Source: Macrophomina tecta (taxonomy: Eukaryota; Ascomycota; Dothideomycetes; Botryosphaeriales; Botryosphaeriaceae). Taken from it: 64,000 nt of DNA. Within the stretch, counting starts at the first letter, position 1, and each line of letters begins with the position of its first letter. The notes beneath the pieces are model-generated. The model ran no database searches, was not told where the DNA came from, and saw only the letters and a list, made by a program, of their open reading frames with translations. A program made the translations under genes and the position numbers. The DNA lies in NCBI GenBank assembly GCA_024180945.1, contig JAKSGN010000005.1, forward strand, positions 1,302,001 through 1,366,000, given 5' to 3'. This document shows positions 45,224-55,100 of this stretch, one piece after another.

Positions 45224-45891
45224 CTACTCATCGACCGCGCTGTCGTTCGACGGCTTTCCAATGGGTATCGACTTATCGTGGGCGATCATTTCGGCGAGAA
45301 TGTCCAGGACGGGCTGTCGGGTTACATAAGCATTCTGATCGCGGCCAGAAATATGCCGGGCGAAACACATACCTTGGGGACTGTCTTATCGTAAATGTTG
45401 ATCAGCTCCTTGGGCTGTGGGTAGACCTTAAGGGCCTTGTAGAAGCACAGCGCCGCCTCGATGGGATCGGAGCCTGCTAAAGATTACGATAGTGATCAGC
45501 ATCGTCATCAACCGCCGCACGCAGCCGTCAGATCGGCAGCGGGGGAAGCTCGAGAACAAGACATACCGTCCTGGGTCATCTGCTCGCCGTGGGCGACTTC
45601 CTGCATGAAGTAACCCTCAACCTCCTCTGGGTCGCGCGGGAAGCCCTCTTCGTTGGCGCGGTCGACGGCCTCGCGGATCAATATCCGCTGCTGGGCGGCG
45701 CCAGCCTCAGCCTCCTCTTTGGCGGCGCGCTGCTGCTTCTTGGACTCGCGCTTGAGGGCCTTGCGGAACTCGACGTCGTTCCTCCGCTTGTAGTCGAAGT
45801 AGAAGGCGTAGGCCACGAAGCCGGTGACGACGGCGCCGACGCTGGCGAGCACGACGGTCGAGGTCTTGACGGATGGTGTGGTGGAAGACAT
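45224..45891 (-). CDS. TOM20: Mitochondrial import receptor subunit Tom20
   Basis: Complement(join(45224..45313, 45373..45473, 45567..45891)) encodes 171 residues, normal for fungal Tom20. The protein sits in the mitochondrial outer membrane and binds presequences for the TOM complex. A single membrane anchor ([20 protein letters not shown]) lies at residues 11-30, followed by the typical [20 protein letters not shown] linker. The TPR-like receptor domain spans [55 protein letters not shown]. Introns of 93 and 59 nt were placed by consensus and restore this domain. The tail is short and acidic. Divergent from EXO84. Confidence 0.95.
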
Positions 45892-46447
45892 ATTTTTTTT
45901 TCCCTTTCTGTAACGGGGTATCAAGATTTGCCGGGAAAGATGTCTTGAACGTGAGGAGGCTGCGGGCGCGCGGCGGCTTGCCGGATCGAGAAGTTGGATG
46001 GGCCGGTGGTGGAGGTTCAGGAAAGTTGTTCGGCCGCTCGCGTCCGCTGAAGGTCAAGGTTTGAAACTAACGACGCAATGATCCAATGCATGCCGCCGCA
46101 AAGTCATGGCCGCCCACGTAAGAGCCCGGCCGACGCGTGCGGCTCACGCCTACACTACAAACCGGATCGATTGCGGAAACTTGCCCCTCTTGGACAATTC
46201 GCACCCGAGCATCGACTCACTCTGAAATGCCGCCCGCCACACGTTCTTCTCAGCGCGATTGACAGCGATTCCTTGCACGGCCTGTGAGACGTCGGACCGT
46301 GCGCTGCGACGTCGTTGCACGCAGTTCATTGTCCGCAGCGCCAAGCTCGCGCGTCCCCGAACTCCATCCAGGTCCCGCCCGCATCAGCCTCCGTGACGCC
46401 AGCCAGCACCTTCCCCGGCCACCCCGCCTGCGAGCACCGCCAGCGCC
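45892..46447. promoter_or_regulatory. Divergent promoter region TOM20 / EXO84
   Basis: A 556-base spacer between start codons, starting with an A/T-rich run directly upstream of the TOM20 ATG. No TATA box is recognised. Confidence 0.55.
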
Positions 46448-48699
46448 ATGAGTGAGAAGGAGAAGAGTCGGGGCATGTCCCTGCGCAAAAAGAAGACCAC
46501 CCGCCCCAAGATCAGCGCCCCCAAGCAAATCAGCGGCCCGCTGCCCGAGAACCTTCAGGGCCCGACCATCCCGGACGAATTCCGCCAGAAAGCACAGGCT
46601 GCAAGGGAACAACAAGCTGCCGCTGCCGCCGGCGGTGGGGGAGGAGGTGCCAGCACTGCTCCTGCTGGTGGCCAGCCCCTAAATGTGCCCCGCGAACGCC
46701 CGCAGCCCGCAGGCGGCAAGACCTCAGATCTGGTCAAGAGAAGATACTCGACTCGCTTCAACCAGCTGCCCAATGAATATCCGCCCGGCGGCCCTCCACT
46801 CCCCGCTGTGCCTGGCATACCTAAGCAATTCGCTCCCCCGCCGCCGCCAGACGGCAAGCCAGACGGCCCAGAAGGACACCGTATCAAGGTGGATATTAAG
46901 GCGCTCAGGGATCCCAGCCTGAGGCCCGAGCAGTGTACGTGGCATGTCTGGGTTGTCCAATCTTGCACAGGCTGATATGAATCTAGATGTCGCATCACTC
47001 CTTGCCGACGCATCAGAGGCCGATATCCAGAGATACCAAGAGGACCTGCGCAAGGTCAAGAACCGCACTTCGTCGGACCTGCAGCACAATGTCTACCAGA
47101 ACCGCACTCAGTTCATCAAGATCAGTAAAGAGGCAGATAAGCTCAAAGGCGAGATGCGCACCCTCCGCGCGCTCATGTCCGACTTGACGAGCACTTTGGG
47201 CCAGGCCACGTCGTCTGGATCGTTCAAGTCGGCTGGTACTGGAGCCTCGCGCCGTCACGCCAATCGCAGCTCAGTCGCCAATCTTGAAGCTCTTTGGAAC
47301 ACACACTTGCAGACATTGTGGAAGAGGGTTGAGGGCTCTCAGAAGTTCTTGCCTGCTATTCCTGGCCGTCACATTGTCTACGAGTCTGGTCGTTGGGTGG
47401 AGCTCAATGCGGCAACTTGGAAGGTAAGAAGGAGGGTGCATCTGATTCTCCTCAACGACCACTTGCTTGTTGCTGCGGAGAAGAAACGTGCGGATGCACC
47501 ACAGAACCCTCGTGACGCAAAGCAGGCAGCTCAGCAGATGCAACTCGTTGCTGTGAGGTGCTGGCCGTTGCAGGATGTTCAGATGGTGGACCTCTCAACT
47601 AGGACGTCCACGGGCCGTGATCAGGGAGAGAAAAAACGTGCTGCGGATTCAATCAACGTTCGCGTTGGCGCCGAGTCTTTCACCTTCGCAAACCCAGGCC
47701 ATGATCAGGTTGAAAAGGCTACGCTACTCTCTTCTTTCAGGAAGGCGATGGAGGATCTGCGCAAGAATCTGGAAGCGGAGACTGAGGAAAGGAGCAAAAC
47801 CAATGATTCCGTCAACTATTACGCCACCAGGGATTTGGGCGTTCTTAAAGAGCAAGAATTTCTCGAAGGTCTGGGTGAGAATGCTAATCAGAACCGTTCA
47901 AGTCTTTTTGTGGATGTGGATGGCAAGAGACAGAGCATCCGATGGGTGGAGAGTCAATTGGACGAGTTGGATATTGACATCGCTCTCCACCGCTTCGAGG
48001 ATGCCGTGGACAAGGTAGACCGTCTCAGGCGAATATCTAAGAGCATTAAGGGCAACGCGGTCGCCCAGGAAATCTTCGCTTTCAAGGTCAACGAGCGAGC
48101 AGCAAAGCTCGCGGGTCTCCTGACGCGCCAGCTCCAGGAGACTCACAACTGGTCTACGGCAACCAAGCGCCACGTTGACTGGCTGATCCAGCTTGGCTTT
48201 GAGGATAGGGCGCGGGAAGCTTACCTCGAGGCTCGCAGCGGTATTGTTAAGAAGCGCACGAGGTACGTCATCCACCATGATCAACTTCTTTCACTTGTTT
48301 ATTGACCTTTCTCGCAGACAATGCGTCTTCGACGGCGACCTCCACCAATACATCTTCCAGCTCTCCTTCATCTACTTCACCATCATCCGCAACACCGTCC
48401 TCACCTACCAGTCGTGCTTCCAGCCCACCATGATGTCCGCCTGCGTCAAGTGGGCCAAGGACCACGTCGACGATTTCAACAGCATCCTCTCGCGCCAGCT
48501 TAGCACCATCGAGTCAGACAGCCCCATGTGGCAGGAGTGCATGGCTCGCGCCAGAGAGCACGGCGCAATGTTGGCCGAGGTCGGTCTCGACTTTAAGGAC
48601 CTGATCGGCAAGGGAGTGGGGAATAGAGACTCTGGAATCGATTTTGGTGCAACGCAGGAAGAGGGCCCGACGGGCTTGGGACTGAGTAATGCGTCATGA
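46448..48699 (+). CDS. EXO84: Exocyst complex subunit Exo84
   Basis: Three exons, join(46448..46934, 46987..48262, 48318..48699), encode 714 residues. Exo84 tethers secretory vesicles to the plasma membrane as part of the octameric exocyst. The N-terminus has the basic SLRKKKTTRPKISAPKQ and a Pro/Gly-rich stretch (GGPPLPAVPGIPKQFAPPPP). The conserved VASLLADASEADIQRYQEDL with the following helix NRTQFIKISKEADKLKGEM is the vesicle-tethering N-terminal module. The PH domain runs from about FLPAIPGRHIVYESGRWVEL to SFRKAMEDLRK. The C-terminal cullin-repeat-like helices include DELDIDIALHRFEDAVDKVD and GDLHQYIFQLSFIYFTIIRN. Both introns (52 and 55 nt) were placed from consensus. The second splits the conserved TRQCVFDGD. 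Confidence 0.95.
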
Positions 48700-50240
48700 G
48701 GGCCTTCCGCTGGTCGGATGGGGGTGATGGGTGTTTGCGTTTGCTTTCCTCGATAGCGGTCTGGGTTTGAGCATTTCTCGTATGGCGTTTCGAGGGGGTT
48801 TGTTGCGTTTGTTAGCTGGTAGCTTTTTTTTTTTGCGTAGTTTTTGTACGTCGTTTGTGGAGCGCAATATATCATCTTAACTTTTAGATCTAGTCCAAAA
48901 GTCTTGAATCATCGCCCAGACTCCCGTCAGTTATTGATCGATTGAGATGAGTGCGAAAGGTTGCTGTCAGGCAGAATTCCTCGTTCTTCACCACCGGCCT
49001 TGCTGCTGTGTACATACGTGAATTGCTCCTGAAGTGTACGCACTTCTGTCCAGCTCTCCAATGACATTGCGGAGCAGCCGCACATTTCGATCTGTGGTTC
49101 CGGGCTTCTCGGAGCGCCCTTAACGGAAGACGCAGTGACCACACACTCCTTGTTCAGTGACAGCAAGCGGCGGTGGAGGAGATGAGGACAGCGTTTTTGG
49201 AGAGAGGGAAATGAAGCATACGGCAGGGCGAGCCACTGCACTGCTTCGGAGTCTGTACTTAGCCGGATTCTGGTGTGCTCGAAGGTCAGCTCGCCCCCTG
49301 CATGTAGCAGCGCGGGGGTTTGGGTGTGGGGACTCGCCATCCAAGGGATTTGTTCACGTCTTCGTAGCCACGTTGGACCTGTCGGCAGCACTGAAAGGTA
49401 AATCGCAGCCCTTGCGTGCTGGGTGTGCCGGACACTATGGAAGATCTAGGATGGCGCAGCGGAGAGCTGGATGGGGTGAGTCAGTGGTTGCAGCTGCGAT
49501 GCTGACGGAGGCGACAAGTTGGCGCGCTGGCAGAGTCGGCGACCGCCAGGTGTTGCTGTAGTAGCGGCCCACATTTTTCATAGCCATGGAGTCTTTGAGA
49601 GAACTCGAACAGCGAGCAGGGCTCCTTCAGCCTTGAGCTGGACAAGCTCGTCGCCGGAGATGGGCTTCGCTGCGTAGCGGTGGCGACTTCACCGCCGCAT
49701 TGGCGTCGTTTGTCCCAATTCGCGTCAGCTTCATGGAAAACAGATTGGATCAATGCATCGTAGCGGTAGAGTGGTCACTCTGTTCAGCTCTGCGGGCTGC
49801 CTTCGTCAAGTCGCTGGCTGGCCTGCAAGACTGCCATTGCATGGACTTTGATGAGCCGCGTCCAAACTGTTTGTTGGCGTTGGCATGGAAAATCTTGCAC
49901 TTCTGTTGCCACTGAGCTTGCCTATTGCTTTTGAGAGAATTTAGCGCCTCAGAGCATGGCAAAAGTCACCTCTCTGGCCGTCTTGGCCGGCATGAAGTGC
50001 GGACATGGCCATACTCCAAGGGCTCAGCGGCAGTTTTCCATAGGGCTGAAACGTCCATGGACTGCTTCCGGCATAGATTTACCCTTTGGCCTTGCGTACA
50101 ATCTGCAAGCTCAACCCCCATCCAAAAGGTAGGTGTTGAGGTGAAGCAGTGTCGGCGCCGGGCGAAATGTTGCGCACGGGCCTCCTAGTACTGGTTGATC
50201 GAACCCAAACATTCAACCAGCCCTCCAGGAACACACTCTG
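48700..50240. other. Intergenic, upstream half of the EXO84-IML1 spacer
   Basis: Contains the EXO84 3' flank (with a short T-run near 48822) and GC-moderate DNA without a supported gene. Frames of up to 154 codons overlap on both strands and have no motif. Confidence 0.55.
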
Positions 50241-50310
50241 ATTGGTCCAGAAAAGCGCTGTCACTTGAACTCGCTTGGGTGATCTGCTGCCCCCCCGCTG
50301 CCTATATAAA
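50241..50310 (+). promoter_or_regulatory. CCAAT/TATA promoter-like segment
   Basis: An inverted CCAAT box (ATTGG at 50241-50245) lies about 60 bases upstream of a strong TATA box (TATATAAA, 50303-50310). A CT-rich initiator-like tract (about 50330-50352) follows, and then an ATG. This arrangement is that of a strong fungal core promoter. It is far from IML1, so it may drive a small gene or a non-coding transcript. Confidence 0.5.
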
Positions 50311-50353
50311 CCCCCTTCGTTGCGGCTCTTCCAACCTCTTCTTCTTTTTCTTC

Positions 50354-50652
50354 ATGCACCCAGTCTCTTGCCTGCGGGCTCGGACTGAAAAAAAAAAACC
50401 ACCCTCTCTTGTCTGGAACAGCGGAGGGACCGACCCCCTTCAAGCTCTGCTTGGTCTTGGGCGACGTCTTGATTTTTCATTGCGCGCTTCAATCAAGGTC
50501 CTACGAGTCTGTGCCCTTTGGTAATGGAGCAGGCCGAATGCGTTTGCACCCAGACAGCATGGTGGTACCGCATGCGATCCCTTCTGGACAAGGGTGAGGA
50601 TTTCAACGTCGCTCTCCACAGAATCCTCGGTGTCACCGCTCTTCGGTTGTAG
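50354..50652 (+). other. Two small ORFs with TAATG overlap behind the TATA promoter
   Basis: The first ATG after the TATA/CT-rich segment opens 56 codons (MHPVSCLRARTEKKKP...). Its stop TAA (50522-50524) overlaps the ATG of a second, 42-codon ORF (50524-50652) in the TAATG arrangement. The second peptide begins MEQAECVCTQTAWWYRMRSL and continues LDKGEDFNVALHRILGVTAL, which has a protein-like residue pattern. No family is recognised. It may equally be the first exon of a longer spliced gene, a leader with upstream ORFs, or a chance pair. Confidence 0.25.
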
Positions 50653-52153
50653 CGCTCATGCTGAAGCTCGAAAGGGCCTCTCAATGGTATGACGACTCAG
50701 TCCGCCGACGATGTCGCATCTCGTGTGTTGGTGGCTCCGGCCGACCTTTGGAGTAGACCTCGGTAGGGGTGGTCACATACAGCATGTGCTTCAACAGCGC
50801 AACCGGCGGGATTCAGACTCACCAGTTTCTGGGAGCTTCTGACAACGCTGTATTTTATTAAAACTTGTTCTCGCTGTGGCTGGGCGAATGGCAGGGACAC
50901 AGGCAACAGGGGCCAACTCCCTTCGTGTCTTTCAACAATGTCCGATATCATTTTTGCCACGTCCAACCACGCACTCTCCTGGTCTCTGGTGCGACCACGA
51001 GGAATTTTTGGAAATCTTCTAAGGGAAAGCCTTTTCAATATTTTATCTCTTCGCACTTCGGTGCAAATTCGATGATTTTTTTTTTTTTCGTTGATGTCTT
51101 TGCCACGAGCAGAACTTCGAGGAAGAGAAATAGGATCAAAAGATCTCAGTGGGGGTGAAGTATCGTAAGTCTCGACCTGGTATTGCATCCGAATGGCACT
51201 GAAGATCTTACCGCGTCCGGCTCTGGTGATATCGTGACAGCCGCTGTCTGGTGTGTTGCCTTTGGTGTTGAGCTCACTCAGAGCTCGTCCATTTGGCTGC
51301 GCTCACTCTTTATACCTGCAGCTCACATCATCACGACTGCTCACCTGCTGATGTTTTGTCCAGCACCTTTAGAGTAGCAAAGCTGGGCTTCGGCCGGTGA
51401 AGTCGCGTACGTAGGTGACAGCAGAACAGCCGACCTGGGGTAAGGTACACGCATCTATCTCGATACGAGAGGCGCACCTCACATTCGACAGCCCTGTCAT
51501 GGCTAACGTTTCACCCCCACATACGGATGCTACTCTGCTTGGTGATGCACTAGTCAAATAGCTCTGGTTGAGCAAACCAGCCTTCGCCTGCCCGGGTGCT
51601 TGTCCCGCTCGCCTCGCCGTGTACAGTGGATTGTATTCTGCGCCGTGCCAATGCTGTCGCCACCATGGGCGACGTTCAGCACCTCTCACCCTACACTTTT
51701 GAGTCTGATATTTCTTTTTTTTTTTTTCGGGTGATCTGCCACATCAATAGTTGGAACTCAGCAGCTCGGCCTGCCACAGCGATGAGAGGACGTTGAGACA
51801 GGCAGTCGTTGGCGCACCAGTCGGAGAATAGCGCGCCCCACATTTGGCACGTGCGCACGGGGAACGAGTGCCAGACTGGCGCGTCACACAAAGACCTGAC
51901 CATCCCAGACCTCGCCGCCAGCATCAGCCTGCCGTTCTTGCCATTGCCGCCCTGCGCCCATCGCGAAGTTGATCTGACTGTGTGCTACGCGTCTGACGCG
52001 ATCCAGCTCCTAGGAGCTACATCCGCCCTGAAGGAAATCGTCTCTGCTTCGATCAAATGCACGTCAAAGCCGGCATGCTACTGCCCGACGCCTGCGCGCG
52101 CGACAGCACTTGAATGACCGTCAGAACGACGTGCCGCCGTCGCTTACCTCCAC
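50653..52153. other. Intergenic region directly upstream of IML1
   Basis: No gene supported. T-runs occur at about 51076-51088 and 51715-51727. The last 50 bases carry a pyrimidine/GC mixture before the ATG context CTCCACATGTC. Confidence 0.55.
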
Positions 52154-55100
52154 ATGTCGAAATCCGCTAGCTCGCAAGCGCCAAAGGTGCAGAAGATCTG
52201 CACTCTGTGGACCCACGATGACAGCCTGTCCCGCGAGGATGTTCTGTTCAACATTGACCGCTTTCCTGAGCTCGCCATCAGCCCCGGCTCCCTCGTCAAA
52301 ATCGTGGCTCTGAGTCAAAGCACTGCAGTTCGTGACTTTCAGGATTTGGCCCGCACGCCTTCGCAGGATGGCAGCCGCCGGATCAAGCTCGACACATCCC
52401 GGAAGGCCTCTTCTCCAGGCGGCTTCGCTTCAAGAAAGCACCAAACCGGCTCATTCACTCTGACCCTGGACGAGAATGGCCACCGCGTTCATGGAGGCAG
52501 GGATGTCGATCCCCAGAAGACCTATGTCTTCCTCGCGAAGGCAATGGGCCCAGATCTCAAGTCAAAGTACCCCAACCTGCAGGTTTCTATCTCAGACCAT
52601 ATTGCGCGTAATTTTGGTTTCCGCAACCGTATGCAAGTCATGCTCTCACCCGCTGAGGACGAGCTTTACTCAGCATCGCACGTCGAGATCAGCTTCCGTG
52701 ATGAATATTTGTCGCGCGCTGACATGTGGAGGTTTGCTATCTCCGAGCTCAGCGGGAAGACCGTCTACAAAGGCCAGAAGTTGCTCTTCATGGGTACCAT
52801 CAGGGCGACTGTCAAGAATGTCTTTGTGGATGGCCAGACGACTCAGTCTGCTTACTTCTCTACCATAACGAAGCCCGTCTTTCGAAGCGAGTCCGCTCGC
52901 TACGTTCTCTTCATCCAGATGTCCAAAGAAATGTGGAACTTTGACACCGAAGGATCAGGCGAGATCATGTTCAACAAGGTCATCAACGGGTTTCTTCCGG
53001 ATCTGTTCAAGCGATGGCAAAGACTTGATGCAAAGCATCTGGTCACTATCATCATGTTTACGCGGATGCAGTATGATCGGGGGTTTGTGCCTGACGGGGC
53101 CGAAGCCAACAGCCTCCCGTTTGATCCTGAAGCGCCAGCCGGTTCCGCCTCGAGAGACTTCTACCGCGTGGTGGTCAGCGAGATGGCCAGTAGCGATTGG
53201 ATTAGCATTCTGTACCAGCTCAAAAAAGAGTTCCGCACATTCCTCCGCGATGTGTCTGTCATGCCATACACACCTGAACAGAAATCCAAGACGAATTTTC
53301 AGGAAGAGCAAAATGACATTGAGCCTGAATTCATCATCGCTGGCACCCCTCGTACTTCGGACAAGGGTAACATTCTGGAAGCCATCAACCTCGCATCTTT
53401 GCAATATTCCAAGGACTACATTGACAGGGATCTCGTAAGGACAGGAATCTCTGTCATAGTCATCTCACCTGGGAGCGGCATTTATGAGGTGGACTATAAC
53501 ATGCTGAAACTTACGACAGATACGCTTCTAGGGAGCGGTATTGGTATCGACCTCGTGTGCTTACAACCTATGCCTCTACATTCAGTACCTCTTTTCAAGT
53601 ATCGGACACCTCGACTGGCCACTGATGTCGACGCCAAGCTACCTCTGCAAAGAGTCATTGAAGCCGAGGATTCAGACTCGAAAGACGACTTTGGACCGGA
53701 TGATGAGACGCCACGGCAAACTTTCCCCAACTTCGGGTCCAGACTTCCCAAAAACCGCGGCTCTATGTCCTTGGCTGCTTCTCCCGCTAAAAATTCGAGC
53801 TGGCAATCGCATCCTGTTCTGGATCCTGAGCCTGGAGAGTGGAGTTACGCCATGCCACACTGGCTGGATATCTCCTACTGGACTGGCTCGTCGGACGATA
53901 TCTTCGGGATGGAACAAGTGAACAAGCGGGGAAATCCTCATACGAGATCGCAGAGGAAATCCAAGGGGTTTTCTCTGAGGTGCCGGATGTACGAACTCCA
54001 GATGATGGGCGTCATGGAGAACGAGATGAGCAACATCTCTTTGCCTTATCTCCAAGAAAATCCGCTTTACCCCTGGTCACTACTTGCCCCAACCGATGAT
54101 GGCGCGGATCGACGAGGTAATGAGAGAGATTCGCTCCTGATCTCAGCCTCCTCGTCACCACAGGATACTCGCACCAGCATGCATCGTTCGCGGATCACAA
54201 ACTTGGATGAACAAAGCGCGATGCACCGCGGTTGGATGGACACCTACGATGACCACATTTTCCGTGCTATTACTGAACGGCAGAAAGCAGAAGAAAAAGC
54301 ACGCAAAGATCGGCAACAGAAGGAGCTTGAGGCGCGACATGTCCTTAGAAGCAACCGCTTCCGATATCCTCCAAACGAATCTCTTCTCTCGGCTTCATTC
54401 AACAGCCAAGCTGAATCTATTGGAAGCTCAGGTCCGCCACCTCGTTCGCCGTCTTTCCTGAGGGGGAAGGAGAAGGCAGACCCAACGAAGGAGACTCCGG
54501 CAAAGGAGCGCAACTCTCGATCGATGGCCCAGCACAGATTGAGTATCACATCAAAAGCAACGCAAGATCTGTCGACGAGCCCCGTTGGTCGTGACATTCG
54601 CCATCCCCTGCTTCATGACCGGGCGCACACAACATCTCGAATCCCCCCTCGGAGTGTGCCTGCCGATATTGAATCAGGAGGGGATGACTCACCCACTAAG
54701 GAAGGCACAGCCTCGCGGCCACACACACCTGAGCATGGAAGAGGAAAAGAGCCCGCAGATACTACAAACAACAGATCAGCAAACTCCAGTACTAACCCGC
54801 GCCCCTCCAAGTGGCTTTCGCGGCACATTAGTTTCTCGGCTTTTGGATTCGGGCCGTCAAAGGCCGCCCCAAGTACCGAAGTATCCACGAGCAAAGTTGC
54901 CCCTGCAGCGCTGAGCAAAATAGCTCCAGCTACGTCCGTATCCCGGAAGCCGTCGCAGCTCAGCGTACTATCTGCAGCACTCGAGGGAAGTGACGCTCAT
55001 GACCACAAAAAGGCGTCAGAGCCTATACTGATCCAGAGCACTTCTAAAAAGTCTTCTGCACATGACACCTCACAGTCCAGTTTACGGATTGGTTCGGGCA

